DNA of 16,553 nucleotides. Origin: Chitinophagaceae bacterium (GTDB taxonomy: Bacteria > Bacteroidota > Bacteroidia > Chitinophagales > Chitinophagaceae). Shown here piece after piece: positions 9,201 through 15,950 of this stretch. The translations under genes were made by a program, and so were the position numbers. The stretch is from positions 1 to 16,553 of the forward strand of contig DMRT01000201.1 of assembly GCA_003455235.1 (NCBI GenBank), given 5' to 3'. Below the pieces are notes generated by a model. It was not told the origin of the DNA and ran no database searches. It saw nothing but the letters and a program-made list of their open reading frames with translations. The stretch's first letter is position 1; each line of letters starts with the position of its first letter.

Positions 9201-12200
9201 TGTATTGGTCGTTTTAAAATAAGCTCCGGCAGAAAACTGTATAACACTGATGGCTGCCTGGTGAGGTGCATTCACATAATCATTTACCCCATTCAGCTGC
9301 ATGTTACATTCCGGCGATGTAAACGGCGGAGGGGCACATTCAAACACCGGTGTGAGTTGTGAACCTACCGTGATTCCATTCAACGCAGAGCCGGTTGCTA
9401 TACAGAAATTGGTAACCGATCTGTTCTGCCCGCTTCTGTTATTGTCATTGAAATGATAATATGCCACCAGGTTTGTTTCATTGCCTGTCAGCGAAGTGGT
9501 CATAGCCGTGTACACCTCTCCAGCGGTTCTTTTTTCATTCCACAGGCTTACTTCATCTATCCTTCCGGGGAAGTATGCACTGGCAGCAGGAGAGGTGTAT
9601 GCATAACCTCCAAGGTTCAGTTGCACTGCCGTACCGATACTGCCAGCCGTACCCCCTGCTTTTGTAGTAGGTACCGCAGCGCCATTGATGTAGAAGGTAC
9701 CTATATGCGATGCTTTATCATATACAAATGCAATATTGGTCCATTCGTTCAGCGTAAGATTATCACCTGTATTGGTGGGATAATACTGTTCAGAGTTGGT
9801 ACCATCGCCGAGGATCACATAAGGTTTGTAGGCCCCCGCAGCATGACCATTATAGGTAACCAGTAAGCAATAACCCGGATCGGGGTTATTACCGCCTGCC
9901 GTATTCTTCTTAAGCATCACCGTTCTGTTGATATCCGTATAATCGGAGGTGCGCTTCAGGTAGGCCTGCAAGGTAAAGTTGCTTGTAAAATTGAGTGCCG
10001 CGTTATCTGGTACTGTTATTTTATCGGCTGTACCGTTTAGTAAAATACCACAGGTGGGTATGCTGATGGCACAAGGGAATTTGGGGTAGCTGCTGGCTGA
10101 GGCAGTAGTGCCGTTCAGGGCAGCGCCGGTGGCTGTACATTTATTCAGTACGGTTTGGCCGTTACCCCCCAAGGTATTTTCATTGAAATGATAATACGCA
10201 ACCAGGCCGCTTTCATTACCGGTGATTCCCTGTGCATTGCCGATGATCTCTGCCTGTGTTCTTTCCACATTCCAGAAACGTACTTCATCCATATCGCCAT
10301 TGAAAAAATCGGTGCCGATTACCCGGCCTGTGCCGATATACATGGTATTCAGAACAGTGGGCCAGTATGGGTTTGTTGTTGCCAGCACCAGCTTCCCGTT
10401 CATATAGTATTTAACCAGTTTAGCGGTGGTGTCCCAGCTCATGGCAATATGCGAAAGAGTATTTACGCTGAGGGTCGCAAAAATGGGCGCCGTATACGTG
10501 GCGTTGTCATTACCGATCAGTCCGAATATCTGTCCACCGGCATTGATGGTGAAGTATAAGCCATTGTTTCCATTCGCCGGTACATTGAACATAGCCAGCG
10601 GCGCCTGGTAATTACTGAATGATTTTGGTTTGATCCAGAACTCCACGGTTCCCTTAGCCGGCATATTGCCCATGCCACTGGCAGTTACTTTGGCGGTTCC
10701 GTCAAATTGAATGGCACAGTTGGAACTTTGCAATGCAGGCATTGAAATATTCGGGCAATCGAATACCGGCAATGAAGAAGTTCCATTGCTGATGGCATTG
10801 AGCGCAAAACCAGTAGCCGTACAGTGATTGATGACCGTTTGTCCTGTTCCATTATAACTGTTATCATTAAAATGATAATATGCCAGCAAGCCTGCTTCAT
10901 TGCCCGCCAGCGAACCATTCATGTTATTTTGAATTTCGGTTCCGGTTCTTGCCACATTCCATATCCTGAACTCATCCAGCTTGCCTATAAACGGGTAGTT
11001 ACCGTTGGCAAAGCCATAGCCGATGTCGAATGTTCCGGCATTGGGGGTAAGCACACCCGTTGCCGCCTGCTGAAAATTCTGGATGCCATCAATGTATATC
11101 CGTATGTATGAACCATCGTAGGTGAAGGCGACGTGGTGCCATTGGTTATCGTTCACCGTTGCCGGTGTTACAAAGCTATATAGCGTGGCCCCGATATAAT
11201 AGTAGCCATTCAGCTTACCCCCATTGCCCGAACCGGCGGATGCGATCAGCAGCATGGGTGCAGCAGCTGTAACGGCTCCCTTGCCGAATATGCAACGGTA
11301 ATTGCTGATATCGGTGGATGCTTTGAGCCATGTTTCATACGTGAATGCACTGCTTACATTTATTGCAGTGGTATTTGGCACATACAATCCTTCACCCGCA
11401 GCTCCGCTGAAGATGATTCCACAGGTCGGTGGAACCGGTGTAATGGCAGCGCCGAGGATATATTCGGTATTCTGGCCGGTAGCGGTAATTATTTTCGTGG
11501 CAGTGTTGATGCTTTGTGGCGTTGCCTGTGTCCAGACTGCATCTGTATTGTCGGTTCGTTTGTACAATTTCAGGTTGGCTTCCACCGCAGGAGTTACTGT
11601 TGTGTTGTTGCTGTAATTGTATGCTACATTGTACGCAGCCGTTCCATTCCCGTTCACCACAAACACGCCTCCATACTTATTGTTTCCGTTGATGCCGGGG
11701 TAGTTCTGTGTATTGGGTAATTCATTTACCCCGTAAACGTGTACGCCGGCGCTGGTACCTGCATTCATCGTGGCAGAAAGGTTGTCTGCCGGTGTTCCAA
11801 AGCTGACGTTTGCTGTTCCGGTATTCGCCGTATAACTGTATGCACTTACATCACCAAGGGGTGCACCGCTTTCGGCCGTTACACCCCCATTGCTGTACGC
11901 TTCGGTAACGCAGCCGCTTTGCTGGTTGCCCCAGATGTTCAACCCGGCAGCTTCATCAAAACGATAATACCGTGTAAGACTGGCATGATTGGGATGCAAA
12001 GCCGTTTCTTTTTTACACATCCAGTCGCGGATAGTGGTTTGTGACAAAGCCGTATTCCATATCCGCACTTCATCCAAATCAGAATTATTGGCAAAGCCCG
12101 CTGGATAATAACCCATAGCCATATAAGTTCTTGCAGCCACATTGTTTACAGCAGCACCCGGTGGAATGGCCGTGGTACCTTCTAAAATGCCGTTTACATA

Positions 12201-13370
12201 AATTTTAATATTGTTGCCTTCTCTTGCAGCAGCAATATGATACCATTTATTTGCAGTGAGCGATGTAGTGGCATTGGCCTGGTAATAAGTGGCGCCGCTT
12301 TCAAAAAAGAAGGCGGGAATATTATCCGTTCCGTTAGTGGATGTTTGAATGGCCCATTCGTTGGTGCCGGGCGACGCGCCGGTATTCCATTTGTTGATAC
12401 AGGCCGCATTGCTCCCGCCACTTGACAGTGCCCTCTTCATCGTCCAGAACTCGATGGTAAAATCATTGCTGCCAAAATCAATATCCGCATCATCCTGTGT
12501 ATAGGCGCCAAATGTGCCCATGCGCAGGCAATTGCCGCTTCCGGGCAATGGGTTGTTTACACTGCATTGAATGTTATACTTGGTATTCAGGTATGATTCG
12601 ATGGTGGCTTTTTCAGCAGGTGTTAGTTTCCGGTTATACAAAATGATCTCGGCAATGTCACCTACCAGGGGAAAACTGTTCACCGCGTTGCCGCGATTGC
12701 CGATGTACAGGGGGCGATTGTCATAATTACCAAGATTATCGTTATTGTAAGGCGCCGACTGATCGTACAGTACGCAATCCTTTCCATTAATACGCAGGTT
12801 TACTTCGCCGGCTACAGCCGCTCCCCGGTCAAAACTGGCATCCACTATTTTAAACACATTTGCTTTAAAAGGATAATTCTTTGTGTTGTATCCATTTCCC
12901 GAATGACCCGGGTACATACCCCGGTACGGCAATGGCGACTGTGAATTATCAAAGAAAGCAAAACCCTTAAAGCTGTTATAATCAGGTCCATGTTCTGCAA
13001 TGGCTTCCCAGTTGCCGGTAAGATTGGAGGATTTGTAAACAATATAAAGATCAACTTTGTCGGTTGCGGTAAGGTCCAGTGAAGGCGTAACCAGCATATG
13101 GCTGCTGAAACGTACCACCGGAAGCCCGTTGAGTACATTTGTTACGAAGGTGGGCTTTAATGCAGCGGTTGCCTGTGAAGCATGATTGTTATTCCCGCTC
13201 TGGTCGTTCCATTGCTGAACGGTTTGCCCGTTGGCAGCCAATGTAGTTCCGGCGTTATTGTATACACCGGCGTCGGCTTTCAGCCACAGGATATTCCCCG
13301 AAGAAGGGATCTGGGCACAGGCAAAATGGATACCAACCAGCAGCAGCACGAGGGCGGAAAATTGTTTCAT
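6240..13370 (-). CDS. Giant secreted LamG-repeat protein with T9SS sorting domain
   Basis: This 2376-aa protein is predicted to be cell-surface or secreted. Residues 1-19 are a signal peptide (SALVLLLVGIHFACA, then Q). Eight LamG/concanavalin-A-like jelly-roll domains follow, at about 24-268, 281-475, 649-838, 884-1065, 1106-1311, 1354-1537, 1579-1775 and 1822-2017. Each ends in a strand such as LDEVRIWNTALS; most have a following YYHFNDN box. Two copies of an unnamed module of about 135 aa (505-640 and 2058-2198) follow the second and eighth domains. A fibronectin-III-like region (2203-2298) and a type A T9SS sorting domain (2304-2376, VSIYPNPAS and MSGR) end the protein. LamG folds usually bind carbohydrate or protein, so adhesion or glycan binding is likely; no catalytic motif is evident. 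It lies 95 bp downstream of the second response regulator on the same strand, with a copy of the candidate operator in between. Confidence 0.93.
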   Translation of the reverse strand: MKQFSALVLLLVGIHFACAQIPSSGNILWLKADAGVYNNAGTTLAANGQTVQQWNDQSGNNNHASQATAALKPTFVTNVLNGLPVVRFSSHMLVTPSLDLTATDKVDLYIVYKSSNLTGNWEAIAEHGPDYNSFKGFAFFDNSQSPLPYRGMYPGHSGNGYNTKNYPFKANVFKIVDASFDRGAAVAGEVNLRINGKDCVLYDQSAPYNNDNLGNYDNRPLYIGNRGNAVNSFPLVGDIAEIILYNRKLTPAEKATIESYLNTKYNIQCSVNNPLPGSGNCLRMGTFGAYTQDDADIDFGSNDFTIEFWTMKRALSSGGSNAACINKWNTGASPGTNEWAIQTSTNGTDNIPAFFFESGATYYQANATTSLTANKWYHIAAAREGNNIKIYVNGILEGTTAIPPGAAVNNVAARTYMAMGYYPAGFANNSDLDEVRIWNTALSQTTIRDWMCKKETALHPNHASLTRYYRFDEAAGLNIWGNQQSGCVTEAYSNGGVTAESGAPLGDVSAYSYTANTGTANVSFGTPADNLSATMNAGTSAGVHVYGVNELPNTQNYPGINGNNKYGGVFVVNGNGTAAYNVAYNYSNNTTVTPAVEANLKLYKRTDNTDAVWTQATPQSINTATKIITATGQNTEYILGAAITPVPPTCGIIFSGAAGEGLYVPNTTAINVSSAFTYETWLKASTDISNYRCIFGKGAVTAAAPMLLIASAGSGNGGKLNGYYYIGATLYSFVTPATVNDNQWHHVAFTYDGSYIRIYIDGIQNFQQAATGVLTPNAGTFDIGYGFANGNYPFIGKLDEFRIWNVARTGTEIQNNMNGSLAGNEAGLLAYYHFNDNSYNGTGQTVINHCTATGFALNAISNGTSSLPVFDCPNISMPALQSSNCAIQFDGTAKVTASGMGNMPAKGTVEFWIKPKSFSNYQAPLAMFNVPANGNNGLYFTINAGGQIFGLIGNDNATYTAPIFATLSVNTLSHIAMSWDTTAKLVKYYMNGKLVLATTNPYWPTVLNTMYIGTGRVIGTDFFNGDMDEVRFWNVERTQAEIIGNAQGITGNESGLVAYYHFNENTLGGNGQTVLNKCTATGAALNGTTASASSYPKFPCAISIPTCGILLNGTADKITVPDNAALNFTSNFTLQAYLKRTSDYTDINRTVMLKKNTAGGNNPDPGYCLLVTYNGHAAGAYKPYVILGDGTNSEQYYPTNTGDNLTLNEWTNIAFVYDKASHIGTFYINGAAVPTTKAGGTAGSIGTAVQLNLGGYAYTSPAASAYFPGRIDEVSLWNEKRTAGEVYTAMTTSLTGNETNLVAYYHFNDNNRSGQNRSVTNFCIATGSALNGITVGSQLTPVFECAPPPFTSPECNMQLNGVNDYVNAPHQAAISVIQFSAGAYFKTTNTGIFRNIIYKDANGINANYQLSVSAGNKAQISFVNTSLTPIAATGSTTVTDGNWHYAVGTYDGSNLKLYVDGALEATTASATIPVTGAGQLYLGADNSGTGKFNGSLDELSIWNTALSLTQVQNLVGQRLVGNEAGLVAYYNFGSNNKNGQGQTIYNSCTATGGALNAVSAGTVTTPVFTCSVLPVTPPACAIMLNGWNDAAYMNNGLGSYPSITGNFTMEVKAKPLLPQGNATAAQYGGIFDGQRYVLGPDQGEANYAPGHAGVGISLGTNGFAVYEHASNYIPARIIFNNHPVNDWVHLSLVSNNGVLRLYENGALIATAAASGYVLHPSGHIGSYYGKFAGYVGEVRIWNTALTGDQIRTNLNVSLTGAEANLVGLYKFNNASSNGPNLTLTGLGSSGASNPYVTSGSNGTPVFTCANTNNVNRDTLPGSGIMYAHNNSGIEFAELGDLGNIPVQGSLMLWLNAGSVKERAVAFSTSHFRDTTGAYKGIKLFSRADGRLQLSFGTDTTVAGYQDTITVLNNFSANRWYHFALTWDTVAKTYTVYINGIQTAAGTTSFWPQQLESFKAGIGYKASAAYTWPGNLDELSEWNKILSQTEIRDQLASKIRSTQSNWANLLHYYRFDNNFNNSVLFPVVNDFKGTVHGMVFQQQSFTNWYPMPTSSAPIGLYSSYQYAGSTSAGTLNVGNGGGATNADVVTASLTSGTADGIHVYGEDSWPNTVNGVTDTLAGSHRYAGVFVVNPVSAQYTLVYDYTGNPYVTLANEPYLKLKKRDHNAVTTWIAPSTMTLNTAANTITCTGENTEYILEKSQTIVPLKWLSFTAALNNNKQAVLSWKVAAEVNVSHYSIEWSTDGRNFREIAAVNYLSSALGNYTAIHVQPAKGNNYYRIRQVDVDAKFSFSNTQLVKLSETVSVSIYPNPASTLVHIVGRNHITAAALYDMSGRLVTSVLQGQSFLDVSGVASGTYVVRLILIDGATVEQKLLVQH
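6777..7199 (-). repeat. Second copy of the unnamed HVYG/NTEYIL module
   Basis: Residues 2058-2198 of the giant protein align end to end with residues 505-640. Shared landmarks are SGTADGIHVYG (first copy: GTSAGVHVYG), then PNT, RYAGVFVVN (KYGGVFVVN), YLKLKKRD (NLKLYKRTD), and ITCTGENTEYIL (ITATGQNTEYIL). It is followed directly by the fibronectin-III-like and sorting regions. Confidence 0.8.
7947..11426 (-). repeat. Five tandem LamG units of 222-248 codons
   Basis: Residues 649-1808 form five head-to-tail units. Each begins with Cys followed by a strand like CAIQFDGTA (C650, C885, C1107, C1355, C1580). The units pass through a LamG core and xDExxxWN strand, then a YYHFNDN box. The first four have N-x-C-[TI]-A-T-G (C850, C1078, C1323, C1548), and all but the second close with PVFxC (C872, C1345, C1570, C1808; the second has PKFPC, C1100). 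Nucleotide similarity between units is visible, for example around 9446-9484, 10181-10219 and 10865-10903. Confidence 0.85.
11451..11858 (-). repeat. First copy of the unnamed HVYG/NTEYIL module
   Basis: Residues 505-640 of the giant protein, between the second and third LamG domains, match the module at residues 2058-2198. I do not recognise a named domain. The content is beta-rich with alternating hydrophobic residues (GVFVVN, AYNVAYNY), suggesting a small beta-sandwich. Confidence 0.8.
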
Positions 13371-13378
13371 CTGAATAG

Positions 13379-13407
13379 CTTTTACAGTATTTGCAACCTT
13401 GTAAAAG
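13379..13407 (-). promoter_or_regulatory. Inverted repeat in the leader of the giant LamG gene
   Basis: A perfect 8-bp inverted repeat, CTTTTACA (13379-13386) and TGTAAAAG (13400-13407), has a 13-nt centre and ends 8 bp before the start codon. If transcription starts upstream of it, it would fold as an mRNA hairpin close to the ribosome site; otherwise it may be a second protein-binding site. It has no U-tract typical of a terminator. Confidence 0.45.
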
Positions 13408-13429
13408 TCTGTTTTCAGTAGCCGGCGGG

Positions 13430-13450
13430 CAATACCCCCTGTGCGGCATT
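13430..13450. promoter_or_regulatory. Candidate operator copy upstream of the giant LamG gene
   Basis: This is a 21-bp copy of the site at 14163-14183 with one mismatch. The left arm AATACC (13431-13436) and the spacer CCCTGTGC are identical; the right arm is GGCATT instead of GGTATT. It lies 60 bp upstream of the LamG ATG and just beyond the second regulator's stop codon (13466). On the minus strand it is followed by TTG, but the -7 match 20 bp further on (GACTTTTA) is poor, consistent with an activated promoter. Confidence 0.6.
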
Positions 13451-13465
13451 TTGGTTACAGGAAAA

Positions 13466-14131
13466 TCAGATCCATTTGTTTTTCAGGCTGATTTGCAGGG
13501 CTTCCACCTTGCTGCTTACGTGCAGTTTGCTGTAGATATTTTTCATGTGCTGGCGCACGGTATGTTTGCTGAGGAAGAGCTGTTCGGCGATCTGAGCATA
13601 TTCCTTTCCTTCCATGCTGCATTTTAAAATTTCCTTTTCCCGTTCACTCAGTGGCTCGATGCTGCTCTTTTCATTTTTCTTTTCGACGCCGGGTTGTGAT
13701 GAAAGCGACGTGAGCCATTTCCAGGCTTTGCGGGCAATCCCCGGACTCATGGGCGCCCCTTCATCCTGGTATACCTGGTACACCGAATCGATGATGTTCT
13801 GTGCAGTTTCTTCTTTCAGCAAATAGCCATGCGCCCCGGCCTTGATGGCGTTAAAGATGCGTTCATCATCATCAAAAACGGTAAGCATAATATATTTGAC
13901 GGATGGGTATAAAGGAGCCGAACGCTGGATGGTTTCAATGCCATTCAGTTCGTTCATTTCAATATCCATCAGTACCACGTCGGGTTTGGGCGAAGCGGTT
14001 TTCATCAGCTTCAGGAATTCTGAGCCATCGCCTGCTTCAAGTACTACGCGGATGTCGTTCTCCACCGAAGCCAGTTTTTCTTTCAGTGAGTTACGTAAAT
14101 AGGTTTTATCGTCGACAATACCGATGAGCAT
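13466..14131 (-). CDS. NarL/FixJ-family response regulator (REC-HTH), second system
   Basis: This 221-aa cytoplasmic regulator is presumably driven by the kinase encoded upstream on the same strand. Its receiver domain (about 1-125) carries the acidic pair D7-D8, phospho-acceptor D56 in VVLMDIEMNELNG, T84 in YIMLTVFDD and K106 in GYLLKEE. A linker rich in Ser, Glu and Lys (about 140-158) leads to a LuxR-type helix-turn-helix (160-221) with LSEREKEIL and the recognition helix around LSKHTVRQHMKNIYSKLHV. The stop lies 95 bp before the giant LamG gene. A 21-bp dyad site occurs upstream of both this gene and LamG, so it probably regulates itself and LamG (inference). The start ATG at 14131 gives the standard receiver N-terminus (MLIGIVDD). 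Confidence 0.95.
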   Translation of the reverse strand: MLIGIVDDKTYLRNSLKEKLASVENDIRVVLEAGDGSEFLKLMKTASPKPDVVLMDIEMNELNGIETIQRSAPLYPSVKYIMLTVFDDDERIFNAIKAGAHGYLLKEETAQNIIDSVYQVYQDEGAPMSPGIARKAWKWLTSLSSQPGVEKKNEKSSIEPLSEREKEILKCSMEGKEYAQIAEQLFLSKHTVRQHMKNIYSKLHVSSKVEALQISLKNKWI

Positions 14132-14135
14132 ACTG

Positions 14136-14165
14136 CAAAAATAAATGCGGAGGAAGGATCGCCAA
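14136..14165 (-). promoter_or_regulatory. Promoter of the second response regulator
   Basis: On the minus strand TTG (14165-14163) is followed by exactly 19 bp and then TATTTTTG (14143-14136), a full match to the Bacteroidota TTG-N19-TAnnTTTG promoter form. The -7 element ends 4 nt before the ATG, so the transcript would be leaderless or nearly so. The -33 TTG abuts the candidate operator. The gene could also be read through from the kinase, whose stop is 59 bp upstream. Confidence 0.6.
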
Positions 14166-14183
14166 TACCCCCTGTGCGGTATT
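14163..14183. promoter_or_regulatory. Candidate NarL-type operator upstream of second response regulator
   Basis: A perfect 6-bp dyad, AATACC (14164-14169) and GGTATT (14178-14183), has the 8-bp centre CCCTGTGC. Its core TAC-N10-GTA (14166-14181) spans 16 bp, the 7-2-7 layout of NarL-family sites. It lies in the 59-bp gap between the kinase and regulator genes, 32 bp before the regulator's start, and abuts the -33 element. A near-identical copy precedes the giant LamG gene. Confidence 0.65.
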
Positions 14184-14190
14184 TATATAT

Positions 14191-15894
14191 TTATACAACA
14201 ATGGTGATGGAAACACCCCGGCCCGGTGCTGCTTCGATGTGGATGGATGCCCCGATGGATGCCGCACGCTGACGCATGTTCTTCAGGCCGTAATGATCTT
14301 CTTCGCTGATCATGGCAACATCAAATCCCTTCCCTTCGTCCTGTATCACCAGGCTTAGCTTTCCCCGGAGGTCGTTTCCCCCGATTAAAAGTGTTTTACT
14401 GCCGGAGTATTTACAGGTATTGGTAACGGCTTCCTGGCATATCCGGAACAACTGAAGTGCCTGGGCAGAGTTAAGCACATGCGCCCCGTTGAATTTTTCT
14501 TCAATGTTCAATTGCATCCCGGGGTACGATTGCAGGTACCGGTGTGTATAATCCACCAGTTTATCAAAAAAGTCCTGGGCCGTCAGCTGTTCCTGGTTGA
14601 GTATCCAGATGGTTTCCCGGAGTGTTTGCAACAGCTGCCGGGAAGTTCCTTTAATCCTTTCTATGTTTTCATCAATGGGCTGCTGCTTCCTTACGTTGGT
14701 GTCCAGTCCTTCAATATTATTCGACAGCAATGCCATTTGTGAGCCGAGGTTGTCGTGCAGGTCGCGGCTGAGCCGTTCCTTCTCATCCTGTACCTGCTGT
14801 TGTAACTGCAGTTTTTGTTTCAGGTTTCTTTTTTGGTAGAAGTAGTTGTAGGCGAATCCTGCCACCGCCAGTAAGCCAATGCTGCCCAGCAGGTACAATT
14901 GTTTTTCTTTTCGTGCCTTCACAATGGCCATTTCTTTTTCATGCTGTATTTCTGCGTTTCTGAACCTGGCTTCGGCTTCACTTATTTTCAGGTTAAGATC
15001 GGTATTGAATCGCTGCTTAAAGGAATTGTTTGCCAGTTTCAGGTAGCTGAATGCTTCCTTATAATTACCGGACATTACATAGCTTTCGGCCAGCAGGTCA
15101 AGTGCTGTTTGTTCCATATCCAGCTTCCGGATCTTACCGGATATCAGCAACGCTTCCTTACCCACCTGGATGGCTTTATCAAATTTTTTCTCTTTCACCA
15201 GCACTTTGGCGTAAAACATAAGTGCTTCTGCTATGCGCAGGCTGTCGTTCAGCAGCCTTGCCCTTTCAATAACTTTCATGTATAACTCACCTGCCTTTTC
15301 AATCCGGCCGGAAACTTCGTAAAGTGTAGCCAGCAGCCGGTAATGCAGGTTTCCCAACTGGGTGGTGTCGGTTTTATTGAGAATACTAAGCGCTATGGCT
15401 TTTTCAAAATTCTGTTCTGCCTCGGAAAGGTTTGTCCCGGACTCCAGTATTACCGCTCCCACATTATGGTAGCATTGTTCGAGCAGCAGGTTATATTGGC
15501 TGGCTTCGCTGATAGCGATGCACTTTTTCCAGTATTCCAATGCCCGGTCATGGTCGGGGATATGGTAATAGGTATTGCCGATGAGTTTATAAAAGTTTGC
15601 TTCACCAAATACATCGTTCTGTTTATGTGCTTCGGCAACCTGTTGCTGGCAGTAGGCAAGACATTTATCCCATTGTTTCAGTTCGTGGTATTTATGTACC
15701 AGTACGGTTTGGATCGCCAACCTGTCTTCGGGTTGCATTTTTTTTCCGGCAAGCAGTTCACCTGCCTGCCTGATCACGGCTTCATGATCATTGTTGCTTT
15801 CGAGCTTTCCCGCCAACTGCTGTATCTCGCTGCTTTGCGCAAATGAAATTTCTACAGCCGCCAGTAACACGATAAGAAATAAGAAACGATACAT
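14191..15894 (-). CDS. TPR-containing sensor histidine kinase (HisKA_3/HATPase), second system
   Basis: This 567-aa membrane kinase is paired with the regulator 59 bp downstream. I place the start at the ATG at 15894, because it gives a clean signal peptide (MYRFLFLIVLLAAVEISFAQ). The frame is open to a GTG at 15924, which would put ten extra residues ahead of it. The periplasmic part (about 20-320) holds several TPRs, e.g. GNTYYHIPDHDRALEYWKKC, LSEAEQNFEKAI and SGNYKEAFSYLKLA. One transmembrane helix (about 333-353) follows a charged coiled coil. The cytoplasmic core has phospho-acceptor H380 in RDLHDNLGSQ, N-box N492 (EAVTNTCKY), D519 in IQDEGKGFD, and YGLKNMRQRAASIGA. Architecture matches the kinase at 4536-6206, but the sequences are clearly diverged and the gene order is reversed (kinase first). 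The signal sensed is unknown. Confidence 0.93.
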   Translation of the reverse strand: MYRFLFLIVLLAAVEISFAQSSEIQQLAGKLESNNDHEAVIRQAGELLAGKKMQPEDRLAIQTVLVHKYHELKQWDKCLAYCQQQVAEAHKQNDVFGEANFYKLIGNTYYHIPDHDRALEYWKKCIAISEASQYNLLLEQCYHNVGAVILESGTNLSEAEQNFEKAIALSILNKTDTTQLGNLHYRLLATLYEVSGRIEKAGELYMKVIERARLLNDSLRIAEALMFYAKVLVKEKKFDKAIQVGKEALLISGKIRKLDMEQTALDLLAESYVMSGNYKEAFSYLKLANNSFKQRFNTDLNLKISEAEARFRNAEIQHEKEMAIVKARKEKQLYLLGSIGLLAVAGFAYNYFYQKRNLKQKLQLQQQVQDEKERLSRDLHDNLGSQMALLSNNIEGLDTNVRKQQPIDENIERIKGTSRQLLQTLRETIWILNQEQLTAQDFFDKLVDYTHRYLQSYPGMQLNIEEKFNGAHVLNSAQALQLFRICQEAVTNTCKYSGSKTLLIGGNDLRGKLSLVIQDEGKGFDVAMISEEDHYGLKNMRQRAASIGASIHIEAAPGRGVSITIVV

Positions 15895-15921
15895 CCGGGT
15901 ATAGGCGTTTATGTAAACAAT

Positions 15922-15943
15922 CACTGAAAATACACATTCAGTG
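15922..15943. promoter_or_regulatory. Inverted repeat upstream of second kinase
   Basis: A perfect 7-bp inverted repeat, CACTGAA (15922-15928) and TTCAGTG (15937-15943), has an 8-bp centre and lies 27 bp before the chosen kinase start. A further perfect 10-bp palindrome, TTACCGGTAA, is at 15945-15954. The arms differ from the AATACC/GGTATT site. It could be an operator for another regulator or a leader hairpin. Confidence 0.4.
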
Positions 15944-15950
15944 GTTACCG

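Noticed and set aside
9453..12425. Several plus-strand open frames of 60-140 aa opposite the LamG gene
   Set aside because: They occur at recurring positions relative to the LamG repeats and have biased, low-quality translations. They are shadows of the repeated coding sequence.
6240..13370. Tandem repeats in the LamG gene as a CRISPR or phage tail-fibre region
   Set aside because: Repeats are about 700 bp and in-frame, with a signal peptide at the start and a T9SS tail at the end. There are no short repeat-spacer units and no phage genes nearby.
14899..15846. Open frames of 128 and 167 aa on the plus strand opposite the second kinase
   Set aside because: They are antisense to a well-supported gene, are rich in Phe, Cys and Gln as expected from reverse reading, and show no domain or start signal.
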